DNA from: JARRNE01 sp963824085
GTDB taxonomy: Bacteria > Pseudomonadota > Gammaproteobacteria > Chromatiales > Chromatiaceae
Assembly (NCBI GenBank): GCA_963824085.1
Contig: CAWGNT010000026.1
Location: 62,001 to 126,000 of the forward strand
Length of the DNA stretch: 64,000 nucleotides
Direction: 5' to 3'
Of this stretch, positions 53,259 through 63,600 are shown piece by piece; the first letter of the stretch is position 1, and the number at the start of each line of letters is the position of its first letter. A program made the position numbers and the translations under genes. The notes under the pieces are model-generated. The model did not search any database, had not been told where the DNA came from, and saw only the letters and a list, made by a program, of their open reading frames with translations.

Positions 53259-55020
53259 CACGGACTTACCCCAAGAAAGTCGCGCCGGAAGAAGTTCAGA
53301 TCTCCGCCCTCTCGGAGCGGGCGGGACTGGTGGAAACCCTACAAAAGCGCGATCCGTACAAGAGGGAACAAAGTCACAAAGCAATCATTTGCTGTCGCCC
53401 ACCCGGTTTCGCTTGGGGTTGGGGCAATCACAACTCGGTCGCGCCCCATGTGATCGGACATCAATTGGGCCGCGGCGGGCCGCTGGCTGTGGCGTTGGCC
53501 GACGACCGACAGCTCTGAGCTGATCGCTGCCACATGCGACCACAAGAGGTCTAATGCAGCGAGTTGGTACAGATGCGCCTCCGTCACCAAACCAGCAAAA
53601 GGGGTCGATTGACACCCAGCCGGAGCCAGCGATCCACATAGCTGGATCACAACGGCTGCCATTCCGTGGCCTGCAGCTGACGTTCAGCAGTCCCACTCTA
53701 GGAGACCGCAATGGCTCGTCAGCCGACAGCCAGATTCAACGCTCCATCGGAGCCGACCTCGGGCGAGCCCAGCCACCGCTGAAGCCGCGGGGAGGATCCA
53801 CGTCGGAGACCGCGCACGCATCGAGCGCGATCGCAGTCTACGTCACCGGTCGAATCAACGAGGTGATTTTGTGCTCGTCCATGAGGGGAAGATGGCACCG
53901 ACTGACCTGAAGATGGCGACCGGTCTGGACCCAGTGATCTCGCTGGTCCCGCTGACCCCAGAGGCCGAGCCCTACCGGGTAGCCTTGGTGGTCTTGGAGC
54001 CAGAGAACTATGCGGAGGCTGCAGTAGCCGCTGTGCGCGGTTCAGCTTGAAGGGTTCCGAATCCCCATGAGGGATTATGAGCTAAAGAAATTACTTGCGC
54101 CGACTGCGGCTCGCTAAGTTTCGAATCCCGATGGGGGCAATGAGTTGTGGCGAGCTATGGCCACCAAGGTCCAGGGGCCACGTTCCGAATCCCGAGGAGG
54201 GAAAGGAGACGACGTACAGGCTCTCGCGGTAGGTTCCGACCGGTCGATGGCCTTGGACGGTCGTGCCGCGCGCGGGCTTGGGGGGCGAAGACCGAATGGA
54301 GCCGCGCCCGGGTTCGGCAAATTGCCGCGGCCCGCCGAACTTCGCCTACCTCTTGGGTGCCTATGTGTGTGGTGGACATTGACAAGCACAGCCCATATAC
54401 CGAGCTGGTGCGATTACCCCAAGGATCATTGCCGAATCCCTGTGACCCTCATGATCACCATGTGACAGATTAAGGGCGGGACCGCCGAGCGATTTACGAT
54501 CGCGATGGGCCAGCGCGTGGCGGGTAGTGGGGTCGGCCCCGTATGCTCGGCGCGGGGATTACTGAGCAGGTCGACGAGCGTCTTTACAAGCAACGTTGCG
54601 GCGAGGTGTGCCAACATGGTGCTCGACAACGCCGATCTGGGTTCTTGGGATCCATCTGGAAAAATGATGGGTTGCGGCCGGCGAGCGCGAGCAGATCCAG
54701 TGGGCCCCCAGCGCTCAAGTGAACCTCACAGTGTGGGTGGCGTTTGGCGAATGCGGCTGGACTACGGTCGAGGTCGAGGCGACGACCGCCGCCCCTGTGG
54801 TGCTCGTCCGCCGCGACCGCGAGACGGTCCTCGCCGGTCGGCATCATCAAAGTCGCTGGTGCCTGGTCGAGATGACGCCAGAGCGGGGGTGGCCGCCCGC
54901 TGGACAACAACCACTGCGTGTTCGACCTGACCACGACAGCTGACTCCGCGCGGCTGACGTAGCTCCTTCAATCGACCGTGACGCCGTCTTCCGAGCCCGG
55001 GACGCAGGAGATTTGATCCT
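53259..55020. other. Long gene-poor interval
   Basis: About 1.76 kb with no recognisable protein. Several short frames (for example 53892-54050) have no family motifs. Three degenerate repeats with a fixed 64-bp period lie at 54054-54208. The interval probably holds remnants of lost genes. Confidence 0.5.
54054..54208. CRISPR. Degenerate CRISPR-like relic (three repeats)
   Basis: Units start at 54054, 54118 and 54182, exactly 64 bases apart: GTTCCGAATCCCCATGAGGG, GTTTCGAATCCCGATGGGGG and GTTCCGAATCCCGAGGAGGG, each followed by an AT/A-G-rich tail. The intervals are about 36-37 bases and unrelated. The unit is weakly palindromic (CCC-AT-GGG), like some CRISPR repeats. Only three diverged units exist and no cas gene is near. 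Confidence 0.35.
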
Positions 55021-55848
55021 ATGGCAAAGGACATCTTTGACATCATCCAGGAGCTGCGAACGAGCGGGCGGCCCTTTTCCGTCGCGACCGTGGTGGAGAC
55101 GGTCGGTTCGGTTTCGGCCAAGACCGCCTCCAAGGCCGTTATCGATGAGCACGGTCGCGTCGTGGCGGGTTGGATTGGCGGCGGCTGTGCCGAGTCGGCG
55201 ACTTGCCACAAGGCCGTGCAGTGCATGGACAGCGGGCAGCCCGCTATCCTCGAGCTCGATCTCGACGACGAGGTTTTGGGCGCCGGTATGCCGTGCGGGG
55301 GTCACATGCGGGTCTACGTCGAGCCCATGCTGCCGAGACCTACTCTCTGGATCATGGGCCACGGCCGTGTTGCCGAGTGCCTCTGCAGCATGGGAGATAT
55401 GCTCGGGCTGGACGTGGTGGCGAACGACCCCATGGTGGACCGGGAACGCTATCCCGCCGCTGCGCGCCTGATCACGGACGATACGGATTACGACGAGCTG
55501 CGCCCCGAGGCGGGGGACTTCGTCGTGATCGCTACCCAGCACAAGGGGGATCACGAGTCGATGAAGCGCGCGCTTGCCTCGGATGCGCGGTATCTTGCCC
55601 TGATCGCGAGCCGCAAGCGTGCGCACCTGGTCCTGGATTACCTGCGGGGGGAAGGTATCCGCGACGAGGAGCTGGAGCGGGTGATGGCCCCTGCGGGTCT
55701 CGACCTCGGCGCACGCACCCCTGAGGAGATCGCGCTGTGCGTCATGAGCGAGATCGTGCTGGTGCGCCGCGGCGGCACTGGTATGAGGATGCGCGACAAG
55801 CTCGGAGGGGAGCAGGGACAGCCCCGATTGAAGTCTGTCGGTGTCTGA
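55021..55848 (+). CDS. XdhC/CoxI family molybdoenzyme maturation protein
   Basis: A 275-aa protein with the XdhC/CoxI N-terminal domain (SVATVVETVGSVSAKTASKAVI, VVAGWIGGGCAE) and a C-terminal Rossmann-like XdhC domain (LWIMGHGRVAECLC, DFVVIATQHKGDHESMKRAL, LIASRKRAHLVLDYL). XdhC proteins insert the sulfurated Mo cofactor into xanthine dehydrogenase or CO-dehydrogenase-type enzymes. No xdhA/B or cox genes are visible, so the client is unknown. Confidence 0.88.
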   Translation: MAKDIFDIIQELRTSGRPFSVATVVETVGSVSAKTASKAVIDEHGRVVAGWIGGGCAESATCHKAVQCMDSGQPAILELDLDDEVLGAGMPCGGHMRVYVEPMLPRPTLWIMGHGRVAECLCSMGDMLGLDVVANDPMVDRERYPAAARLITDDTDYDELRPEAGDFVVIATQHKGDHESMKRALASDARYLALIASRKRAHLVLDYLRGEGIRDEELERVMAPAGLDLGARTPEEIALCVMSEIVLVRRGGTGMRMRDKLGGEQGQPRLKSVGV

Positions 55849-56129
55849 TCGTGCCGGTCGAGGTCGCGCTTCGCCCGGTACGATTTCATGCAGTTGCGGG
55901 TGGCCGGCCTCCCCGCCGCGGGGCCGAAGGGTCCCCGCTGGACCGCCGCGGTGGCGGTGTACTGAGCGGCGGCGACTGACGGTACGCTTCCGGCGACTTG
56001 TAGTTTCTCCCTCGACGCCTATGCTAACGCCTGTATTCGTGATGGCGGTGGAGGCGTCGCTGACAGGCAGCCTAAACCGTTATCCCTGAGACGCGTTCGC
56101 CCAAACAACACAAATGGGGGCGAGGCGAG

Positions 56130-57113
56130 ATGGACGGGATTTGGCTGGCGGGGGACTCGACGGCGTTTCGCAAGGCGCTGTCACTGATCGACAAGCTGGC
56201 GCAGTTCGACGCGCCGGTGCTGATCGAGGGCGAGACCGGTACGGGTAAGGAGATGGCGGCCCGTGCCATTCACTACCGTGGCCGCCGTTGCGAAAAGCCC
56301 TTCGTTCCGGTCAACTGCGGAGCCTTTCCCGATGCGTTGATCGAAAGCGAGCTCTTTGGCCATGTCAAAGGGGCGTTTACTGACGCACGCAGCGATCATC
56401 CGGGCATGGTGGGCATCGCTGCCGGTGGCACGCTGTTTCTCGACGAAGTGGACGGCCTGACCACCAAGGGTCAGGTGGCGTTGCTGCGTTTTCTCCAGGA
56501 CTGTTGTTATCGGCCGGTTGGGGGGCGCACCGAACGTCGCGCGGACGTGCGGGTCATCGCTGCCAGCAATGCGCCGCTCGACCGACTGACGGAGTCGGGC
56601 AGCTTTCGCCTGGACTTGTTGTTTCGCCTTCGAATCATGAGCCTCCTTCTGCCGCCCTTACGCGACCGGGAGGGCGACGTGATGTTGCTGGCCCGCCTGT
56701 TTCTCAAGCGCTGTCATGAGGAGCACGGCTGCCCTGTGCGTCGACTCGACGAGGGCAGCTGTGAATGGTTCCCTCGCTATTGCTGGCCCGGCAACGTCCG
56801 CGAGCTGCAGAGCCTGGTCTACCGAGAAGCGCTGATCTGTGACCAGGACGTATTGCGCCTCCCGGCGCCCGATTCTCTAGCGCCGGAGCAGGAGGGGCAT
56901 CGGGATCGCGCGTCCACCTTTGACGGCACTGATTTCGCGACAGCCAAGGCCAAGGCGGTGGCGCAATTCGAGCGCAGCTATCTGGTGCGGTTGATGCGGC
57001 AGGCGCAGGGAAATGTCACCCGCGCCGCTCGCCTGGCGGGAAAGGAGCGGCGGGCACTGGGTAAGCTCCTAAAAAAACACGGTATCGGCAATTGCGGTTC
57101 GCCCTCGGCGTAA
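56130..57113 (+). CDS. Receiver-less sigma-54 dependent activator
   Basis: A 327-aa protein consisting almost entirely of an AAA+ activator: Walker A GETGTGKE (34-41), GAFTDA (81-86), Walker B TLFLDEVD (101-108), RVIAASN, and a C-terminal Fis-type HTH (QGNVTRAARLAGKERRALGKLL). There is no N-terminal regulatory domain, so activity may be constitutive or controlled by partners. It ends 133 bp before the convergent DUF4157 gene and could regulate that cluster, which is inference from position. Confidence 0.85.
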   Translation: MDGIWLAGDSTAFRKALSLIDKLAQFDAPVLIEGETGTGKEMAARAIHYRGRRCEKPFVPVNCGAFPDALIESELFGHVKGAFTDARSDHPGMVGIAAGGTLFLDEVDGLTTKGQVALLRFLQDCCYRPVGGRTERRADVRVIAASNAPLDRLTESGSFRLDLLFRLRIMSLLLPPLRDREGDVMLLARLFLKRCHEEHGCPVRRLDEGSCEWFPRYCWPGNVRELQSLVYREALICDQDVLRLPAPDSLAPEQEGHRDRASTFDGTDFATAKAKAVAQFERSYLVRLMRQAQGNVTRAARLAGKERRALGKLLKKHGIGNCGSPSA

Positions 57114-57246
57114 GGAGCCGAGTCCGTAGGACCGTGGCGGTTCCGACAGTCTGCGCTGAACGAAACAGCACCCGCTGATTTGAGGCACGGCCCCGAGGAC
57201 CTGGCAAGTCGCATCGGGCGCCGGCAGGCTGATTGCCCGGCGCTGC

Positions 57247-59460
57247 TTAGACCTTCAGCCCCAGCACCCCTGCGAACCGGGTCAACCGGTCCAGCTGTGC
57301 CATGGCGTCGGCCTTTTCCATTTCCATCGCGGCGATCTGGGCGTTCAGCTCCTCCACCTGATGTCTGTCCGCGCCGGTGGGGTCGGCGCCTTCGGTGACC
57401 CATTGCTGCCAGGTGTCGCGGACTTCGGTGATGTCGCGGATGTATTGCTCCATGCGCGGGATCCGGCCGCGCAGCTCGGGAACCCGGTACTTGAGCCAAG
57501 CGCCGACTTGGCTGCGGACCTGGCCCTGGAGGGCGATCAGGTCCGTGTCGTAGGAGCCGGCGCGGGCGTAGCCGGCTGCCTTGAGGCTGTGGGCGAAAGT
57601 GTCGAAGGAAGCGTTCGGGTCCGCCAGCGCGTTCCAGGCTCCGCCCCAGCGCTTCTGCAGTTGATCCAGATGGTGGGTGGCGGCGCGCTCCGGCGTGTCG
57701 TAGCCGAAGGTGGGACTGGTGCGGATGTCCTTCTTGCCTTTCTCCGTGGCCTCGTTCTGAGGGAGGTTGTAGAGATAGACGCCCTCGCTCTCCTGGCCGG
57801 GGACGATGCCGACGATCTTTCCGCCCTTGCGGATCATCGATGCCTGCTCGTTGAACAGCCGGTTGCGATGCCGCGACGGTAGGCCGACGGTACCCGGCGA
57901 CTGCTCGCCGTAGGCCTGGGTGATCAGCCACAGGGCCCGTTTCAGGCTCACCTTGTTGTTGCTCTCCACCGCGGCAAGTACCGCGGGCACCACTTCGTCG
58001 AAATAGTCGGTCCAGGGCGGCGGCTTGGCGGCCTTGACGGCGGCCGCGCTCGGGGGCGGCATGCGGGCGGGTTCCGGCTTGGGCCCGGCAGGCTGGCGCT
58101 GGACTATGCCGGCGGGCGCCGAGCCCGGCCGCGGCGCGGCCGCCAGTTCCGCGACGGCGTCGGCTTCCCGTTCGTGGCGGTCGCCCGGGGTACTCACCAG
58201 CAGGCCGTCGGCCGCTGGCTTCGCCGAGACGGGGCCGGCCGACTGCTGCACGGTGTGCGCCAGCTCGTGGGCCAGCAGCTGGCGGCCGTCGGCCCCTTCC
58301 GGATCGTAGCGGCCGGCGCGGAAGAAGATGTCGCGGCCGACGGTGAAAGCCTTGGCACGCAGCTCGCGGGCCAGGCCGTCGGCAGCGGCGCCGTGGTGGA
58401 TGCGGACCGCTGACAGGTCCGCGCCCAGGGCCGGCTCCAGTCGCCGCCGCAGGGCGGGTTCGAGGCTCCGGCCGCCGCCCTGGTGGGTGCGGATGCGGCC
58501 GGCCAAGTGGTCACCGGGGCCTTCGCCGGCAGCCGGTTCCGCGTCCCGCTGCACGGGACCGGGACCCGGTTCCGGCTGGGGTGGCCCACCGATGGGGTGG
58601 AAGGAGGCGGGGCCGAACCCCCAGGAGCCGGGCAGCAGCTGGCCCACGTCCACATGGACGCCGACCATGATGCTGGAAGTACCGAAGTTGAACTCGACGC
58701 CGTAGCCAGGCAGCAGCGGTACGGGGATCACCCGGCCATTCAGCAGCGGCAGAATCTCCTGCCGCGAGCTTGGGTGGATTAGCAGCGGCGCCAGCGTGCC
58801 GGCGGCGACACTCACCGATGCGGCCACGAAAGCGGCCCGCTCGCCGGTGTCCGCGCCATGCCAATAGCGGCTCAGTTGGCCCAGGGCTTGCGCGCGCGCC
58901 TGGTCCAGAACCAGCCGCACTTGAGGCAGGGCGGCGACGGCTCCAAGGACGTCGCCGACGCTGCCGGCTCTCGGGCCGCCGGATTCGCCTTCGGCGTGGC
59001 CGCCGGCCGCAGCGGCCGGTGTCACGGCCGGGGTGGGCGAGGTCGCGCTCGACGGGACGGGCGTCGCACCTGGCCCGGTGGTGCCCGCCGCCGGCACAGC
59101 GGCGCCGCTGGCGGCGGCCGCCTGCAGCTGGGGTTGCAAGCGGGCCGGGTCCAGCAGTTGGCTGAGCAGGGGCAACGGGTCTTCCCCGCCGAAGCGGTAC
59201 TGCAGCTCCAGGTGGGGGCGGAAGGCGGCATAGGGGTCCGGCGCTTGCAGCAACGACGGCCGGGGCAGCTGCAGCGGCCGGGCGGCGGGCGACGGCGTTG
59301 GGCCGTCGCCGTCACGCTGCACCGTCAGGTCGCTGCGGCCGGTGTGGCGCAGGAAGCGGGGTGTGCCCGTTGCCGTTTGGCGGCGCCGTTCGCCACCTGC
59401 GTGCGGGCGTGTGTTCCCGAGCCGGGGAGCAGCGGGTCTTGTCTCACGGTACACCGGCAT
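57247..59460 (-). CDS. DUF4157 (eCIS core) protein with GH73-like muramidase domain
   Basis: A 737-aa protein. Residues 1-330 are proline/alanine-rich with a central hydrophobic stretch. The DUF4157 domain (about 333-440) has LEPALGADLSAVRIHHG, the HEXXH motif His398-Glu-Leu-Ala-His402 and the acidic RHEREADAVAE. This domain is the marker of cargo for extracellular contractile injection systems. Residues about 485-650 resemble GH73 (FlgJ-type) glucosaminidases: LITQAYGEQSPG with candidate catalytic Glu519, RLFNEQ, FGYDTPERAATHHLDQLQ and FAHSLKAAGYARAGSYDTDL. A helical coiled C-terminus follows. GGAGG precedes the ATG. Role inferred: an injected or released cell-wall-degrading toxin. Confidence 0.75.
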   Translation of the reverse strand: MPVYRETRPAAPRLGNTRPHAGGERRRQTATGTPRFLRHTGRSDLTVQRDGDGPTPSPAARPLQLPRPSLLQAPDPYAAFRPHLELQYRFGGEDPLPLLSQLLDPARLQPQLQAAAASGAAVPAAGTTGPGATPVPSSATSPTPAVTPAAAAGGHAEGESGGPRAGSVGDVLGAVAALPQVRLVLDQARAQALGQLSRYWHGADTGERAAFVAASVSVAAGTLAPLLIHPSSRQEILPLLNGRVIPVPLLPGYGVEFNFGTSSIMVGVHVDVGQLLPGSWGFGPASFHPIGGPPQPEPGPGPVQRDAEPAAGEGPGDHLAGRIRTHQGGGRSLEPALRRRLEPALGADLSAVRIHHGAAADGLARELRAKAFTVGRDIFFRAGRYDPEGADGRQLLAHELAHTVQQSAGPVSAKPAADGLLVSTPGDRHEREADAVAELAAAPRPGSAPAGIVQRQPAGPKPEPARMPPPSAAAVKAAKPPPWTDYFDEVVPAVLAAVESNNKVSLKRALWLITQAYGEQSPGTVGLPSRHRNRLFNEQASMIRKGGKIVGIVPGQESEGVYLYNLPQNEATEKGKKDIRTSPTFGYDTPERAATHHLDQLQKRWGGAWNALADPNASFDTFAHSLKAAGYARAGSYDTDLIALQGQVRSQVGAWLKYRVPELRGRIPRMEQYIRDITEVRDTWQQWVTEGADPTGADRHQVEELNAQIAAMEMEKADAMAQLDRLTRFAGVLGLKV

Positions 59461-59735
59461 GGTTGTCCTCCAATCCAGACAGGGTCGGCGGGGTTTTGCA
59501 TACTAAGGCTTCGCAATCCAAGGACGCCGACGCGACGTCCGCCGCACGCGGAAGCTGCGCCATGGTGAACGGTGGAGACCAGAACCCTCAGCAGCGGGGC
59601 GTCGGCGGCATGGGCCCGCTCTCCGGTCGCAGCCAGCCCGGTCGCCCGCCGCCTCCGGAATCTCAGTGTAGTCATGGGGCCGCCGGCTGTCGGCGCGCCG
59701 CATTCGGGACGCCATGGCGCGTTCCGACACGGCTT

Positions 59736-60650
59736 TCAACCATGGGACACCGCCGCCCGCACCGCCGCGGCAAAGTCCGGGCCGGGCGACTCCAGGTGCA
59801 GAGTTTTCCCCACCACCAGCGCCGGGCGGCGGCTGCGGGGCACGCCGCAGGTATCCAGGATGGCCAGTTGCCGAAGCACGCCGTCGGTGCGCGGATCGTC
59901 CGGGTAGTACAGTGGCGGCGCGACGGACGGCACGGGTTCGCGCAGGACCGCCGCGACCACCTCGACGGGGGCATCCCGCAGCCGGGCAAGCTGTTCCTGG
60001 CGGTGGAAGGCTTGCAGGACGGCCTGCGGGGTCTCGCTTCGGGGAGCGTGCATCCAGACCCAGCGCACCTGGGTTGCCTGCGGTGCGATCAGGGCTGCGG
60101 CGGCCTCCAGCATGCGGGGCAGGCGGTCGTCCTGGGGGTCGCCGACGACGATGATGGGCGTCTCCCCAGCGCCGAAACTCACCGCGTCGTCCGGGGGTCC
60201 CGGCGCCTCCACCAGGTCCGGCTCGGGGGGCAGGCCGGCGAGCTTGCGGCGGGCGCCGAACACCAGGGAGAGCACTTCCACCGCCGTGCGCGCCGGGAAG
60301 GGCAGTTGCACCAGGGGGGAACCGAGGCGATAGGGGGCATCGCCTATGCGCTTCAGGGTTTCCGCGCGCCAGCCTTCCAGCAGCGCATCTTCGTCGCCGC
60401 CTGCCAGGTAGTCCGCCGTGACGGCGGCCAGCGCGTCCGACAAGGCGCCATCCAGCACCGCCACCTCGGCGCTGTCGGCCACCCGCGCTCGCAGATCCGC
60501 TTCGAGGCGTATGGTGCCGAGGTTTTCCCACAGTACCGACGGGTGGCCGCGGAACCCCGGGGTCTCGTGCAGCGCGCACAGCAGCCGCAGGGCGAGGTGG
60601 TCTGCGCCCAGTTCGCGCAGCCGGGTGGCGGTGAGGTAGACAGGTGACAT
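59736..60650 (-). CDS. 304-aa protein of unknown function in the toxin cluster
   Basis: The ATG at 60650-60648 overlaps the stop of the adenosine-deaminase gene by one base (TGATG), so translation is coupled. The 304-aa product has segments ADHLALRLLCALHETPGFRG, IIVVGDPQDDRLPRMLEAAAALI and VRWVWMHAPRSETPQAVLQAF and no recognised domain. By position it could be an immunity protein, chaperone or adaptor for the toxin. Much longer frame upstream of the ATG (to 62519) is antisense or shadow of the large gene. Confidence 0.6.
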   Translation of the reverse strand: MSPVYLTATRLRELGADHLALRLLCALHETPGFRGHPSVLWENLGTIRLEADLRARVADSAEVAVLDGALSDALAAVTADYLAGGDEDALLEGWRAETLKRIGDAPYRLGSPLVQLPFPARTAVEVLSLVFGARRKLAGLPPEPDLVEAPGPPDDAVSFGAGETPIIVVGDPQDDRLPRMLEAAAALIAPQATQVRWVWMHAPRSETPQAVLQAFHRQEQLARLRDAPVEVVAAVLREPVPSVAPPLYYPDDPRTDGVLRQLAILDTCGVPRSRRPALVVGKTLHLESPGPDFAAAVRAAVSHG

Positions 60651-63600
60651 CAGTAGATTACGCCTCGCATGATGCGGCGCACCGCCGTCTCGAAACTGGC
60701 CGCATCCGCCGCTGTGGCTCCGTCGGGCGGGGCGCCCACCGGCCAGCGCGCATACAGGGCCTGCAGCACGGCCAGGCGATCGCCTTCGGGTGTGTTGCGC
60801 ACGATGGAACCGACGAGGTCGTCGGTGAGGCGGGGCACGTTCTCCAGCGGTCGTCCGCCCATCCGGCTGGCGTAGCCCTCCAGGTAGAGCACGGTGCGGC
60901 GCGGCAGGCCCATGCCCGCCGAGGCGGCCAAGAAGGCGGTTTCCGTGGGCAGGTCGGTGCGGTGGATGGCCGGGTTGTCGGTGGCCGCCACCACCCGCAG
61001 GTCCGGTTGGTCGGCCAGCATCTGGCCGACCGGGTGGCGCAGCGGCGGAAGGCCGGAGAGCACGATGTTGGAAGTGGGTGGCACCTCGACCGCGATGCGC
61101 AGCTGGGCGATGCGCGCCAGGGCCGCCAGCCGTCGCGCCTCCAGTCGGGCCACCTCGTCGGCGCGGATGACCTGCTCGACCTGGGCGCCCCGGTTGCTGT
61201 CCACAGTGCGGCGCCAGCTGCCGTCGGGCTGCTCGTGGAAACCCAGCTGGGGCAGGTCCTGGGGAAAGCGGAGGCCGAGCACCGTGCCGTGGCCGATGCG
61301 GTCCGCGCCGGCGGTGATGGCCGATTCGACGTTGCTCAGCAACTGGCTCATTTCGACGTTGCCGCTGGCAAGCTGTTCGCCAGCGTGGATGGTGATGTCC
61401 TTCATGCCCGTTGGCATCGCGCCGGTGGCCAGTTCGCCCTCCACGCCGGGGTATTGCGCCCGGTCCGCCGCGACTTGGGCGATGGCCTCGCGCAGCGCGC
61501 GCACCCGGGCGGCGAAATCCGCCACCGGTGCGGTGGGCAGGTCCGGTGGCAGCGGCTGCGTCTGGGATTCGATAGCCTCGCGCCTGGCGGCCTGTTCGGC
61601 CAGCACCTGCTCGAACAGGCCGGCGGTTTCCGGACCCAAGGGGTCGTAGCCCAACACCCGCGTCGCCGCCGCCGCGGTGTTGGGCCGCGTGCCCAGCCAC
61701 CCGGCCAGGATACAGTAATTCATGGCGTGGGCCGCCAGGCTGGCGTCTGTCATCACCCCCAGACCCTGGAGCGATTCCAGCCCCGCCTTGTCGAACCCGA
61801 CCACGTCGGAGCGGGCCAGGTCGGAAAACACCTGCTGGAGCAGGACCTGGTTCTGTTCCCGGGTGGCTCCGCCGAGCACGCCGCCGGTGCGGGTGATGAT
61901 GCGGCGGGTTCCGCCGGTGATGGGGTCGGTGGCCGGCAGGCGCTCGCCGGTGCGGATCTCCAGGCCGCCCGTACCGCGTCTGACGAGCTCCGGCAGGATG
62001 GCCGGTAGGCCCTCGGTGCGGAAGGTGCCGGTGATGAGGTTGTAGAGGCGGAAGAAGCGCTGCAACTGGGGCCGGCTGGCGCGCTCGATGCCCAGGTGCA
62101 GCGAGGACTCGATCTGCTCGCCTAGCGTCTGGGCCCGCTGGCGCAGGGCACGGGGAACGCGCCCGGCAGGGGTGCTTCCAAGGTCGGTGCCCAGGGTTTC
62201 GAGCTGCGGCCGCAGCGCCGCCCACTGGCTTTGCACGGGATGGTTGGGATCGTCCAGTTCCGCCGCCATGGCGTCGCCAAATGCTAGGCGGTTGGCCAGC
62301 ACCCGGGCACGGTCGCGGGGCGGCGCCTCCACCACGTCGGTGGCCATGCGCCGCGCGTAGGCCATGGCGCCGGCGCCGTGCAGGTGCGGCTCGTAAAGCG
62401 GCAGGCCGCGGGTCTCGCCCAGGGTGCGCAGGAAGACCGCGGCGTTGCCCGGGTCGCTGCGGAAGGCCGAGACCATGAGCGGGTTGTTCAGCATGTCCGA
62501 CACCCGGGAGGTGTCCCACTCCGCCATGACTTCGATGGCCTGCTGGACCTCGAAGGGCAGCGCGTTTGCGACAGGGACCAGTTCCGGGGGCAGGGCGGCG
62601 AGCGGGTCGTTCGGGTCGCAGGCCGGCGCCTCCGGGGCGGTAGTGGTCGTCGACGCAACGATGGCCGGCTCGCGCAGCGGGTGGTGTGCCAGCGCGTTCA
62701 TGAGCGGGATCTGGTCCGGCGGCACGCCGGCGCGCAGGCTCAGCAGTGGGTCCAGCTCGGCCAGGGGCGCGTCGGAACGTGCCAGCTCCGTGCGCGCGCT
62801 GGCTTCATCCGGCGCGTTGCGCACGGCGGTGAGCACCTCCCGCAGGGCGGCCATGTCGATGCTGACCGGCACCCGCTCGACGACGGTGTTGTCGGCGTCG
62901 AGTCGCAGCAGGCGGGTGATCTCGCCTTCCTCCCGTTCCATCACCCAGCGCGAGCCGCCGTGCTGGAATGTGCTGTAGCGCGCCCCCGGTTTCCGTTCGC
63001 CCTCCAGCGCGGTGGTGAGCGCGTCCGAGTGGGTGGGCGTGGGGGTGTCTGCGGCGTGCATGGCCGGCCCGCTGGGTGCGGTGAACTGCACTTCGCTCGG
63101 GACCACCGACTCGGCCCGCCGGTCCAGCAGCTCGCCCGCCTCGGCCACGCCGGAGACCTCCATGGTGCCGCGCCAGGACATGACGTCACGGAAGTCGTCG
63201 AGGAAATCGCCGGCCTGGCCGTCCGGGTGGCGTTGGGCCCACGCGTCGTACCAGACCTTGATGTGGTGGGGACCGACGTCCGACACCGCCGCCAGTTGCC
63301 GCGGAGACGCAGCCAGCGTGCGAATGAGCGGCAGCGGCAGACCTTCGTTGGCGACGGCAGCGCCCACTTCCGGGCGCGCCATCCAGGTGATGAAGGCGGC
63401 CCCGCGTCCGGGCGGCAGTCCGCCCACGAAGCTCGGCAGATCCGGCCAGCCGCCCCCGCGCAAATGCACTAGGGCCTGGCTGCGCGTGGCCTCCGGAACG
63501 TCCGGGGCGGCGGCCTGGACCGATTCGTCTACCACGTCGATGACCACGGGGGACTCCCGCCCCTGAGGGAAAAACCACTGCAGCGAACCGTCCGCGGTGC

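Noticed and set aside
60644..62008. Plus-strand frame of 454 codons antisense to the deaminase gene
   Set aside because: High-GC antisense frame; the minus frame carries clear catalytic motifs.
60651..62519. Upstream extension of the 304-aa gene frame
   Set aside because: The region is out of frame with the deaminase gene, low-complexity and proline/arginine-rich; the coupled ATG at 60650 is the real start.
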